From positions 1 to 11,910 of the forward strand of contig JANXXZ010000265.1 of assembly GCA_025350385.1 (NCBI GenBank): 11,910 bases of DNA, read 5' to 3'. The notes beneath the pieces were generated by a model. The model did no database searches and was not told the DNA's origin. It saw nothing but the letters and a program-made list of their open reading frames with translations. Source of the DNA: Bacteroidales bacterium. GTDB taxonomy: Bacteria > Bacteroidota > Bacteroidia > Bacteroidales > UBA4417. Below are positions 1-8,007 of this stretch, piece by piece; the first letter of the stretch is position 1; every line of letters starts with the position of its first letter. The translations under genes and the position numbers were made by a program.

Positions 1-83
1 TTCAGCTTGTGGGCAATAACATCCAACCGGTCCTTGTGAAATACCGAAATTAAAGCGGATCGTATAGGTTTTAGTTCTTCCAT
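1..83 (-). CDS. purH: PurH (AICAR formyltransferase/IMP cyclohydrolase), N-terminal fragment
   Basis: Only the first 27 codons lie in the window; the gene runs off the left edge. Reading from the ATG at 83-81, the peptide starts MEELKPIRSALISVFHKDRL and continues DVIAHKL. The (I)(R/K)SALISV(F/Y)xKDxL pattern is what I recognise as the start of Bacteroidota PurH, at the head of the MGS-like IMP cyclohydrolase domain. PurH performs the last two steps of de novo IMP synthesis in the cytosol: formylation of AICAR, then ring closure. There is no clear Shine-Dalgarno sequence. A weak TAAACTTG -7-like box lies at 110-103 on this strand, without a matching TTG upstream. The gene is divergent from the ABC permease at 459. 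The call rests on a short stretch, so it is probable rather than certain; the flanking sequence to the left would settle it. Confidence 0.65.
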   Translation of the reverse strand, partial: MEELKPIRSALISVFHKDRLDVIAHKL

Positions 84-458
84 GATGCACCGGATAAAAA
101 TGCAAGTTTATTAAAAAATGGCGAATCAGGATCATTGAGAAAGCTGATTTTAAGTATAAAGCACAGATGTTTCCATTTTACCAGGAACCAGGTCAACAGG
201 AAATTTTATATTGATACACCGGCATCAGTCATTTAATAACGCAGATCATTAATTAAAGTATACAGTTCATTTAACAACAGGAATTTGAAATGTATGTTTT
301 GTAACCAGTTGAAAAAATTCTCGTCACAAGGCAAAAGTTATCGTTACTTATTGTTAAAATCTTATATAGCCACGAAAAACTATGTAATTTTACATCAGCA
401 GGCTCCCGAGGGGTCATTTCTTTTTTCAAAAGTAATCACGTTTTAAAACTCATTAAAT
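84..458. other. Divergent intergenic spacer, no gene seen
   Basis: This 375-bp AT-rich spacer separates purH (-) from the ABC permease (+) and should hold both promoters. I found no convincing Bacteroidota promoter. The best + strand -7 candidate is TAATTTTA at 385-392, which lacks the final G and has no TTG 19-21 bp upstream. No RNA gene, strong hairpin or plausible small ORF is visible. Confidence 0.5.
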
Positions 459-1709
459 ATGTTGTTTCTCAGGCTTTTTCGCGAAAGTTACCTGTTTGCT
501 GTCAGGGCTATTGCTGTGAATAAGGTGCGTACTTTATTGTCACTTTTAGGCATTACGATCGGCATATTTTCAGTAATATCGGTACTCACGGTATTCGACA
601 GTATCGAAAGCAACTTACGCAAGAGTATTGAATCACTTGGCAGCAACGTGTTGTTTGTTCAGAAATGGCCCTGGGCAATGGGTGATACCGACTATCCCTG
701 GTGGAAATATATGAAGCGCCCCGAAACGCGCGTACAGGAAATGGAAGAAATCCAGAAGAGAAGCAATTTGTCTGATGCCGTCGGGTACTATGTGGCAACC
801 AACAAGAATATCAAATACAAGGGTCTTACCTATGAAAATGCTGCTATTGTTGCCGTTTCGCATGATTATAACAAAGTAGATGCTGTAGATATTGACGAAG
901 GACGCTATTTTACCGAGTCCGAATCACAGGGAGGCCGGCCTGTAGGCGTCATAGGGGATGAAGTAGCGCAGAAACTCCTTGAGAATAAAGATCCCATCGG
1001 TCAGCAGGTAGTTGTTTTTGGACGTAAGGTTGAAATTATCGGGAAATTCAAGAAAGTAGGGAATAATACCTTTGGCCAGTCTAACGATTCCTGGTTGATG
1101 GTGCCGGTAAATTTCGGCCGCAATTTCCTGGACCTGAACTCTGATAATATAGGTTCGTCCATTATGGTGCGGGGCAAGAGAAATGTTACCAACGACGAAC
1201 TTCGTGACGAACTTACCGGGATCATGCGTTCGGTTCGTAAACTAAAGCCTATGACCGAAGATAATTTTGCTATCAATGAGACCAGTATTATTTCCAAGGG
1301 TTTTGACCAGGTTTTCGGGGTTATTGCCATTGTGGGCTGGATTGTAGGTGGTTTCTCCCTGCTTGTGGGTGGTTTTGGAATTGCCAATATCATGTTCGTT
1401 TCGGTGAAAGAAAGGACTGTGCAGATCGGCATTCAAAAGTCGCTGGGAGCACGTAATTCATTCATCCTTCAGCAATTCCTTTTTGAAGCTATTTTCCTAT
1501 CATTACTCGGTGGGATCCTCGGGCTATTGATCATTTACGGTGGGACAGTCCTCGTTTCAAAACTTGCGGATATGGACCTGGTACTCTCTGCCAAAAATAT
1601 TATTATCGGGCTCTCAGTATCCGGGGTTATAGGACTGGTATCAGGGCTTTTCCCGGCATGGGCGGCATCGAGGCTCGACCCGGTGGAGGCTATGCGATCA
1701 ACATTCTAG
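459..1709 (+). CDS. MacB/FtsX-family ABC transporter permease
   Basis: This 416-residue inner-membrane protein has the MacB/LolCDE-type permease architecture. A short cytoplasmic N-terminus is followed by a transmembrane helix at about residues 24-46 (RTLLSLLGITIGIFSVISVL). A large periplasmic MacB_PCD-like domain spans about 50-280. The C-terminal FtsX domain has three helices at about 285-313, 339-367 and 380-403. Family signatures are SVKERTVQIGIQKSLGAR (residues 315-332), the coupling region facing the ATPase, and the closing PAWAASRLDPVEAMR (399-413). In the MacB mechanism such permeases transduce ATP hydrolysis to periplasmic movements that drive export of peptides, macrolides or lipoproteins; the substrate here cannot be told. 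No ATPase or membrane-fusion partner is adjacent in the window, so the ATPase must be encoded elsewhere. The ATG at 459 gives the usual family N-terminus. Length matches the family and the gene appears intact. Confidence 0.9.
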   Translation: MLFLRLFRESYLFAVRAIAVNKVRTLLSLLGITIGIFSVISVLTVFDSIESNLRKSIESLGSNVLFVQKWPWAMGDTDYPWWKYMKRPETRVQEMEEIQKRSNLSDAVGYYVATNKNIKYKGLTYENAAIVAVSHDYNKVDAVDIDEGRYFTESESQGGRPVGVIGDEVAQKLLENKDPIGQQVVVFGRKVEIIGKFKKVGNNTFGQSNDSWLMVPVNFGRNFLDLNSDNIGSSIMVRGKRNVTNDELRDELTGIMRSVRKLKPMTEDNFAINETSIISKGFDQVFGVIAIVGWIVGGFSLLVGGFGIANIMFVSVKERTVQIGIQKSLGARNSFILQQFLFEAIFLSLLGGILGLLIIYGGTVLVSKLADMDLVLSAKNIIIGLSVSGVIGLVSGLFPAWAASRLDPVEAMRSTF

Positions 1710-1849
1710 TATTAAGTCAAAAGTAAAAATGCAAATGTCAAAATATCTGCAATTCAAGCAGTTATCCAAAATGTTGGGGAACAAAATATTCCTACATGAC
1801 ACTTGAATTTCAGATTGTGTTTTGTTGATATTTTCAAGGAGATGAAATC

Positions 1850-1867
1850 CTGACCCTGCTAGGTCAG
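1850..1867 (+). terminator. Possible weak terminator hairpin after the permease gene
   Basis: CTGACC (1850-1855) and GGTCAG (1862-1867) form a perfect 6-bp stem with a 6-nt loop, 140 bp after the permease stop. The nearest T-run (1892-1897) is 24 nt further on, so it is not a classical Rho-independent terminator. It may be a transcript-end structure for either convergent gene, or chance. Confidence 0.25.
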
Positions 1868-1940
1868 AATAATTCTATACGCTGATCCTGATTTTTTATG
1901 AAATAAAAGTTGAATCCTCTCCGAAATGTTGAATCAGAAC

Positions 1941-2020
1941 TTTCACGCAAAGTCGCAAAGGTCGCAAAGATAACAAATCCAATACTTTACAAACCTGATT
2001 GCTTCGCGTCCTGGCGTGAC
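1941..2020. repeat. CGCAAAG tandem/inverted intergenic repeat (REP-like)
   Basis: The left arm, 1941-1969, is TTTCACGCAAAG followed by two more CGCAAAG units separated by T and GT, so three CGCAAAG copies. After about 32 nt, the right arm (2003-2020, CTTCGCGTCCTGGCGTGA) pairs with 1943-1960 at 14 of 18 positions, giving an imperfect stem-loop. From memory, similar CGCAAAG/CTTTGCG palindromes are scattered between genes in environmental Bacteroidota genomes; I could not search to confirm this. It lies 22 bp beyond the stop codon of the minus-strand T9SS cargo gene, so it could also fold in the 3' end of that transcript. Confidence 0.6.
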
Positions 2021-2042
2021 ATCAAATTTTTTAAGAGCAGGC

Positions 2043-3518
2043 TCAACGTTTAATCCATTTACCTTTTTCAACTGTCTTTCCTTTTTGCAGAACTTTATAA
2101 AAATAGGTTCCGGGTGGAAGTTTATCAGCCGGCAATTCGCGGTCACCAAATAAATGATCTACTAGCAAAACATTCTGACCAACAGTATTGACGAAGCAAA
2201 CAGCATAATCAGTTAGGTTTGTGTTTATATGAAATTCCTTTCCCGGATTCGGAAATACTGATATATTTCTTTGAAATTGTTCAGGTTCGTTCTCTCCGGT
2301 AATCAACGTACCGTCGGCATTGATTTTTAGAATTATAACATCATAGTCAAGATTGGTTTTATGGTGCCAGTCCCAGTAATTTCTTATCCAAAGGCATCCC
2401 CCATCGCTGGTTGCCAGGGGTTTACCTGATCGAAGATATCCTAATCCCCCATATCTTAAATTCCAGTTAACAGTAGCATTAACCTGTGTGCTGTATAAAA
2501 GCATCTGGGTATCAGTCATATCAAAATTAGGATCCGCGGGAGGCCGGGATGGATGTGATAACGCAGAATAAATATGTTGTAGTGATATAAAATCCAAACC
2601 AGCAGAATAGTCACTGGTGTCGACACTTCCAAAGTTTACCAAAGTATCCCATATTCCGTTGTTAAATAACCCCCATGCCCCATTCCTTGGAACTCCTGTC
2701 CCAATCGGTGGAACACCAAATTCCATAACGCTTCCCTCTACAAGGTAACTGGAACTATCAACCTGTTTTGTAGTGAACATGTTAAATAATGTGTTTTCAT
2801 TAAACATGGTTGGTACAGAATACAAAGCCTTGATATAATTGAGGCTGCTGTCAATCCTGACAATATGGTTAACATCAATAAGATCGTAACAATTGTTTAG
2901 TGGTATTTCAATAATTCCTTAACATGGCTGAGGTTCATCATACTGTTTTAGCCTTAGTAAAGTTCCATCAATTGTCAGCTCTTCACAAAATGAATGAAGC
3001 GTTGTAAAATCCTCGGAAATAAGAGTGCCCGGCATCATCAGATGGTTCTGTGAATTTATGATTATATTCCCGGGAAAGATATAATTGTCTTTGAATTTTA
3101 GAGTTGTATCATGTTTCAGGTTGAAATCATAGTCCATTCTTACTATTCGCACAGAAACCGGATAATATAAATTTGTCGCTTTGTAGTTTGATCCCCAGAT
3201 AATGAATTCGTCCTGGTACTTTAATAAACCGGAAATCTGGAACTTAAGGCTATCACTATCATTCAGTACCAGGCTGTCCAGTTCATTCCCCAGAGCATCC
3301 AGTTTAAGGATAATATCACGATGTGATACACGCCCCTCATCAGAGTATGAAAACACCCCTTTAACCAGATAAACCAGGTATCCGCCTTCCGGGGTTTCGA
3401 TCGCGGAGTACTCAAATTCATCTTCTTCTGTTTGAATACTCTTAATAAATGACTGAGCCTGAATGGATAAACTTGTTGAGAACATGACCATCGATAAAAT
3501 GAACATTTTATTCTTCAT
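2043..3518 (-). pseudogene. T9SS-sorted secreted propeller-like protein, split by one in-frame stop
   Basis: One reading frame of 492 codons, counting the terminal stop, is interrupted only by TAA at 2919-2921. The first part (ATG at 3518, 199 residues) has a Sec signal peptide: MKNK, then a hydrophobic stretch ending SIQAQS, with likely cleavage near QA-Q. The second part carries a type A T9SS sorting domain, with NISVFPNPGKEF, a VGQNVLL-type strand, LPPGTYFYKV and a final KGKWIKR. Between them, 2918-2823 stays open for 32 codons of plausible protein. Propeller-like repeats of the form (I)(I/V)(L/R)(h)(D/N)xxxxL occur on both sides of the stop: DIILKLDALGNEL and RIVRMDYDFNL before it, HIVRIDSSLNYI and VIILKINADGTL after it. 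This argues for one ancestral gene. An intact product would be exported by Sec, then T9SS, to the cell surface; its function is unknown. I prefer ATG 3518 to the GTG at 3521. The downstream ORF has only a TTG start and no signal peptide, so it should not work alone. A sequencing error is the main alternative. Confidence 0.85.
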
Positions 3519-3882
3519 CACTAAAAATTACCTGATAAAAGAGTGAATAATTAAAAAGTGAAACAGTGATATGCTAAATTGACTATAAAAGCTAACATGA
3601 TGATTCACGGGAATAAACAAACTTATTATTAAGTATTTCGGCAAAGAACAAATTCCGGAATACCTGGAATATCCTTTCCCGGTTTCAATCTTTTTTCCCA
3701 GTTTTCTATGTTGTTCTCCGCTAGCCAAACCATCTTTCGTTTTCACTTTTGTCTTTTAGTTTCCATCTCCGGTTATTATATCGCACTAAAATTCCATTTC
3801 CCTAAAAATTAGACAGTGACGAATAATTTGTTGGTATCCTTCCTTCCTTTTACCTATTTTTGCGAAAAGGACTTATCATCGG
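3519..3882. other. Divergent spacer between T9SS cargo gene and recJ
   Basis: This 364-bp AT-rich spacer has no plausible gene. It holds the recJ promoter at its right end (3831-3862) and a 10-bp palindrome ATTCCGGAAT at 3652-3661 that may be chance. I found no TAnnTTTG-type promoter for the minus-strand cargo gene, which may no longer be under selection. Confidence 0.5.
3831..3862 (+). promoter_or_regulatory. Bacteroidota-type promoter of recJ
   Basis: TTG at 3831-3833 is followed after 21 bp by TATTTTTG at 3855-3862. This is an exact match to the Bacteroidota sigma-ABfr consensus (-33 TTG, 19-21 bp spacer, -7 TAnnTTTG). The predicted transcript start near 3869 would leave a leader of only about 14 nt before the recJ ATG, and none of it looks like a strong Shine-Dalgarno sequence. 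Confidence 0.65.
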
Positions 3883-5652
3883 ATGAAAAAACGCTGGGTA
3901 CTGAAAGAACGCGGGGACGAAGAACTGGTGGGCAATCTGGCCACACAACTGGGCATTGACCCGGTGTTGGCGGTGTTGCTGGTACAGCGTGGAATCAAAA
4001 CATTCGAAGAAGCCAAAGCTTTTTTCAGGCCCGAACTTTCGCACCTTCATGACCCTTTCCTCCTAAATGATATGCAACTGGCAGTGAGCCGGATCGAAAA
4101 GGCCTTCAAGGCCAGGGAGAGAATAATGGTTTACGGCGATTATGATGTGGACGGAACCACAGCCGTGGCACTGGTGTATACGTTTTTTAAAGAGCACGGA
4201 TTCGATACGATCGATTTCTATATCCCTGACCGGTACAGCGAAGGATATGGCATCTCTTACCGAAGTATTGATTATGCCGCGCACGAAGGTTTTACACTGA
4301 TAATAGCCCTCGACTGCGGGATAAAATCAGTTGAAAAAATTGCCTATGCCCTGGAAAAAGGAATTGATTTTATTATATGCGATCACCACCGTCCCGGTGA
4401 TATTTTACCTGAAGCAGTGGCAGTGCTTGATCCCAAACGGCTGGATTCAACCTATCCTTTCAACGAACTTTCAGGTTGCGGTGTCGGGTATAAACTGATC
4501 CAGGGTTATGCTCAGCATAATAACATCCCTTTTGAGAAACTTTATAAGTATCTCGATCTCGTTGCCGTCAGCATCGCTTCCGATATTGTTCCGATCACCG
4601 GTGAAAACCGTATTCTGGCTTATTACGGGCTTAAGTTGATCAACAGCAATCCCCGCCCGGGTATCGAAGCCATTTTGAACGTGGCGAATATTAACCGGAA
4701 AATAATTGAAGAAGGTATTCATGAGATTGAAGAAGGTGTTCTTTTTTCACGGGAACTCACCATCAGCGACCTGGTTTTTGTACTGGGTCCAAGGATTAAT
4801 GCAGCAGGCAGGATTGAAAGCGGGAATAACTCGGTGTTGCTGCTTATAAGCCCCGACCTTGCTCATGCCGAAAGCATCGCTAAGCAGATCAACGATTTCA
4901 ATACCGAGCGCCGCACGCTTGATTCGCAAATTACCCAGGAAGCGCTGGATATGATAGCCGGCGATCAATTTCTGACACAATCCCTTTCAACGGTAGTCTT
5001 CAGCCCCGAATGGCACAAAGGGGTGATTGGTATAGTAGCTTCCAGGCTTACCGAAACCTATTACCGCCCTACTATCGTACTGACGCTTTCCAACGGGCTG
5101 ATTACTGGTTCGGCCCGATCAGTCAAGGATTTTGACGTATACGATGCCATTGACGCCTGTAGCGACCTGCTGGAACATTTTGGGGGACATACCTACGCCG
5201 CCGGTCTTTCGTTGAAACCCGAAAACCTGGATGCATTCCGCCAACGCTTCGAATCCATTGTTGCTTCCTCGATCACGGAAAATATGCGCGTTCCGGAAGT
5301 TGAAATTGACCTTGAAATAAACCTGAACCAGATTACCCCGAAATTCCTGCGCATCCTGAAGCAGTTTGCGCCTTTCGGACCAGGGAATATGTCACCGGTA
5401 TTTATTACTTCAGCTACGCACGATACAGGTTATGCCCGGATTGTAGGCAAGAATCATGTGAAAATGACTGTTTTCCAGAATGCTGTCCGCAGCGATCCGT
5501 TTTCAGCTATAGCATTTCAACAGGGTGAAAAATATGCCGCCATCCAGAAAGGACAGTTTATGGACATCTGTTACCATCTCGAGGAAAATGAATGGAACGG
5601 CAACCGTAGTATCCAACTGAATGTTAAGGATATTCGTTTTACAGAAGATTAA
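3883..5652 (+). CDS. recJ: Single-stranded-DNA-specific 5'-3' exonuclease RecJ
   Basis: At 589 residues this is the usual bacterial RecJ length. DHH phosphoesterase motifs are in order: motif I VYGDYDVDGTTA (residues 83-94), motif II LDCGI (143-147), the DHH itself in CDHH (166-169), and LDPKR (182-186). ASDIVP (232-237) and LGPRINAAGRI (301-311) are also typical. The DHHA1 domain follows with WHKGVIGIVASRL (377-389), GSARSV (409-414) and FGGHTYAAG (433-441). A C-terminal OB-fold region runs from about 465 and contains FAPFGPGNMSPVF (495-507). The aspartates and histidines coordinate the catalytic Mn2+/Mg2+. RecJ degrades single-stranded DNA 5' to 3' in RecF-pathway recombination, mismatch repair and base-excision repair. 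A strong promoter sits directly upstream and the gene appears monocistronic, convergent with the LysE gene. All key residues I can check are present. Confidence 0.97.
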   Translation: MKKRWVLKERGDEELVGNLATQLGIDPVLAVLLVQRGIKTFEEAKAFFRPELSHLHDPFLLNDMQLAVSRIEKAFKARERIMVYGDYDVDGTTAVALVYTFFKEHGFDTIDFYIPDRYSEGYGISYRSIDYAAHEGFTLIIALDCGIKSVEKIAYALEKGIDFIICDHHRPGDILPEAVAVLDPKRLDSTYPFNELSGCGVGYKLIQGYAQHNNIPFEKLYKYLDLVAVSIASDIVPITGENRILAYYGLKLINSNPRPGIEAILNVANINRKIIEEGIHEIEEGVLFSRELTISDLVFVLGPRINAAGRIESGNNSVLLLISPDLAHAESIAKQINDFNTERRTLDSQITQEALDMIAGDQFLTQSLSTVVFSPEWHKGVIGIVASRLTETYYRPTIVLTLSNGLITGSARSVKDFDVYDAIDACSDLLEHFGGHTYAAGLSLKPENLDAFRQRFESIVASSITENMRVPEVEIDLEINLNQITPKFLRILKQFAPFGPGNMSPVFITSATHDTGYARIVGKNHVKMTVFQNAVRSDPFSAIAFQQGEKYAAIQKGQFMDICYHLEENEWNGNRSIQLNVKDIRFTED

Positions 5653-5745
5653 ATGGTATTCAGTGACTGCCTAAGCGACCTACCATCCTTTTTGGATCAT
5701 CAACCTTCCTCCCTTTTATTGGCCGTTCTTAAAGTTTTAATGGAA

Positions 5746-6366
5746 TCAGAACCGCAGAAAAACCCTGATTAAAAGGTAAACGCCGGAAATCATGAGGAGG
5801 ATACCAACAATATGATTCACACGGATTAATAATTGAGGTTTCAGGTACCTTTTTAATTTATCGGCGATAAAAACTTTGAACATATCACTGCTGACGATAG
5901 CTCCCATTGTTCCGATAAAAAAGAGGACAACAGCATGTTTGTCTTCACCAAAATTGGCGCTCACAACCATGGCGGTAATCCAGAAGAACCAGACAAACGG
6001 GTTCATGACATTCAGGAAGTAACCTTTAAGAATATAGGTTATAGGACCAGGTACTTTTAATTCCACTACATTATTGTTCTCATCAATATGTACCTTGCGC
6101 AGGAAAGTAAAAAGTCCGAAAAGAATGAGTATGAAACCGCCGATGATACCGGCAATGAGGTAATTGTTCTTTTGGTTGATTACCTGCAAGGCTCCCAGGT
6201 AAGCTAAAATGACAATACTCAGATCACTGAGAAAAATACCTCCCGCGAGGAATAATCCTGATTTCAATCCCCTGTGAATACTGGTTTGCAACAGAGTAAA
6301 CAGTGCAGGTCCCAGCTGAACTGAAATGGCAAATCCAAGAATAAGACCTTGTACAAAAGGGGGCAT
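5746..6366 (-). CDS. LysE/RhtB-family exporter
   Basis: This 206-residue polytopic membrane protein has about six hydrophobic helices, at roughly residues 3-25, 38-60, 69-89, 113-135, 144-167 and 182-204. That is the size and topology of LysE-type translocators. Family features are a glycine-proline in the first helix followed by a G-rich turn (SVQLGPALFTLLQTSIHRGL, residues 15-34), an acidic residue in helix 2 (FLSD, D48), and the conserved FLNVMNPFVWFFW (117-129). Family members export amino acids or related small molecules using the proton gradient; the substrate is not predictable here. The gene starts 102 bp downstream of the GH3-family gene on the same strand, so co-transcription is possible. 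It is convergent with recJ across 93 bp with no strong terminator. ATG at 6366-6364 is the only reasonable start. Confidence 0.88.
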   Translation of the reverse strand: MPPFVQGLILGFAISVQLGPALFTLLQTSIHRGLKSGLFLAGGIFLSDLSIVILAYLGALQVINQKNNYLIAGIIGGFILILFGLFTFLRKVHIDENNNVVELKVPGPITYILKGYFLNVMNPFVWFFWITAMVVSANFGEDKHAVVLFFIGTMGAIVSSDMFKVFIADKLKRYLKPQLLIRVNHIVGILLMISGVYLLIRVFLRF

Positions 6367-6468
6367 TGTTCAGCTTTAATTAATAAAGTAGGGTTTAGTA
6401 TTGGCTTTCACAATTGTTATTACCCTGATAAAAACGTATCTATTTCAATGTCAGGCTAAATTAGTTTT

Positions 6469-8007
6469 TTATTTCTTTATCCCGGTAAGGTATTGTTCCC
6501 ATTCCTCCAGTTTGGAGTTTTTAAGTACTCTTGGAAATTTAAACGAACCACCTTCCTTTCCATGTAATTTCATCCAGTCATAAAACACCTGAGAGGGCAA
6601 TGATTCGGCAAACACTTCACGGATGGCGTGAAGTCGTTCGGTCCGGTAGTCATCATTCAGCAGTTTGAGATTTTCATCAATGTGTTTTCGGGCAACCTCA
6701 AGGTCAATCGGTTCGTCAACACCAAGATACCATTTGTGGGCAAACATTTTTTCCGATTGTATTCCAGCCACTGTGAATTCGCGGACTGAAATATTCATCT
6801 GGTGCTCCATCATTTCGACAGCCCTGTTCATGTTTTCCTGCGAGAGGTGTTCCCCGCAAATACTCAGGTAATGTTTGGTGCGGCCTGTAATCACTATTTC
6901 GGATTGAGCAAGCGAAGTGAACCTGACAGTGTCGCCGATAAGATAGCGCCATGCGCCGGCACAACTTGATAACAGAAGAGCATAATCTTTTCCTGTTTCA
7001 ACTTCACGAATGGTCAATGCTTTCGCATCTGGTTTCAGGTTGCTGTCGTCATCAAAATTATCTGAAGTGAAGGGGACAAATTCATAAAATATGCCATTAT
7101 CAAGCACTAATTGCATGGAACTGGTTCCGGGGCGGCTCTGGTAGGCAATAAAACCTTCGGAGGCAAGGTATGTTTCCATGTAGGTGAGTGGTCGGGCAAG
7201 CAGTTTTTCGAATCCCTTCACATAGGGAGTAAATGAAACTCCGCCGTGAACATATACCGAAAGGTTCGGCCACATGTCGTGGATATTATTCAGGTGATAG
7301 GTTTCAATTACCCGTTCGAGCAGGATCTGGAGCCAGGCCGGGACTCCTACAATAACCCCAATATCCCACTCAGGAGCTTTCTTAACTATTTCATCCAGCT
7401 TCGTAGTCCAGTTACGTTCCTTTGAAATGCGGTTGCCTGGTTTATAAAAATGCTGGAACCAAAAGGGTAAATTACCTGTTGTTATTCCTGAAAGGTCGCC
7501 TTCATAATATGTCCCGTTAAATTCAAGTTGGGTACTGCCACCCAGCATCAGGATTCCTTTTTCATAGAATTCTTTAGGGAAATCGTATTTCGAAAGGGTA
7601 AGCAACTGCATGATACTCGTTTTCTTGATGGCCCGTAGCATATCTCCGGTAACAGGTATGTATTTGCTCGAAGCCTCCGAAGTGCCTGAACTTAATGCAA
7701 AGTATTTTACCTGGCCGGGCCAGCATACATAAGGTTCACCATTCAGGGTGCGATACCACCATTTACGGTGGATGCTGGTATAATCATGCAGAGGTACCTT
7801 TTGTTGAAATGATTTAATCGGATCGCGATGCCGGAGAATTCCCTGGAATACGTATTCTTCACCAAAGGAGGTAATCTGTGCTTTTCTTAATAGTCGTCGA
7901 AGAGTCCTGGCCTGAGCCTTATAAGGGTTTTGTGTCTTGAGACCGTCAATAGGGATTTTACTCCGGAGTTCAATTGCACTCTTAATGATTGATCCGAGTA
8001 TGGGCAT
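6469..8007 (-). CDS. GH3-family acyl-adenylate-forming enzyme (putative acyl-amino acid synthetase)
   Basis: This 512-residue cytosolic protein is the typical length of prokaryotic GH3 proteins. It has the three ATP/AMP-binding signatures of the GH3 branch of the ANL superfamily: the phosphate-binding loop FALSSGTSEASSKYIPVT (residues 103-120), YMETYLASEG (276-285) where the substrate carboxylate and adenine are handled, and WRYLIGDTVRFT (353-364). ITGRTKHYLSICGEHLS (373-389) follows and leads into the mobile C-terminal domain, with GGSFKFPRVL near the end. Plant GH3 enzymes adenylate acids such as indole-acetate or jasmonate and conjugate them to amino acids. Bacterial members are widespread in Bacteroidota, but I know of no established substrate. 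A LysE-type exporter follows 102 bp downstream. No clear promoter is visible upstream; TACTTTAG at 8045-8038 lacks a paired TTG. The gene is intact. Confidence 0.92.
   Translation of the reverse strand: MPILGSIIKSAIELRSKIPIDGLKTQNPYKAQARTLRRLLRKAQITSFGEEYVFQGILRHRDPIKSFQQKVPLHDYTSIHRKWWYRTLNGEPYVCWPGQVKYFALSSGTSEASSKYIPVTGDMLRAIKKTSIMQLLTLSKYDFPKEFYEKGILMLGGSTQLEFNGTYYEGDLSGITTGNLPFWFQHFYKPGNRISKERNWTTKLDEIVKKAPEWDIGVIVGVPAWLQILLERVIETYHLNNIHDMWPNLSVYVHGGVSFTPYVKGFEKLLARPLTYMETYLASEGFIAYQSRPGTSSMQLVLDNGIFYEFVPFTSDNFDDDSNLKPDAKALTIREVETGKDYALLLSSCAGAWRYLIGDTVRFTSLAQSEIVITGRTKHYLSICGEHLSQENMNRAVEMMEHQMNISVREFTVAGIQSEKMFAHKWYLGVDEPIDLEVARKHIDENLKLLNDDYRTERLHAIREVFAESLPSQVFYDWMKLHGKEGGSFKFPRVLKNSKLEEWEQYLTGIKK

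Larger units (their letters stand above)
1710..2042. other. Intergenic spacer with small hairpin and palindromic repeat
   Basis: This 333-bp stretch lies between the 3' ends of the convergent permease and T9SS-cargo genes. It has no plausible gene. It contains the 6-bp hairpin at 1850-1867, a nearby repeat of ATCCTGA (1848-1854 and 1885-1891), and the CGCAAAG-type repeat at 1941-2020, described separately. Confidence 0.6.

Noticed and set aside
1001..1432. Long antisense ORFs inside the permease, RecJ, GH3 and hemW genes
   Set aside because: They lie wholly within well-supported genes on the other strand or in other frames and show no recognisable protein features.
2043..2825. The sorting-domain ORF as an independent gene of 260 residues
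   Set aside because: Its start would be a TTG inside a frame open further upstream. It has no signal peptide, although the T9SS tail requires Sec export, and it shares frame and repeats with the upstream ORF.
2919..2921. Alternative genetic code or programmed readthrough at the internal TAA
   Set aside because: Other genes in the window end in TAA, selenocysteine and pyrrolysine recoding use TGA and TAG, and no special structure follows the codon.
5685..5697. Hairpin ATCC-TTTTT-GGAT between recJ and the LysE gene as a bidirectional terminator
   Set aside because: A 4-bp stem is too weak and there is no following T-run on either strand.
6383..6413. Promoter for the LysE gene (TTG at 6413-6411, 20-bp spacer, TACTTTAT)
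   Set aside because: Spacing is right, but the -7 box has two mismatches to TAnnTTTG, so it is no better than expected by chance in AT-rich DNA.
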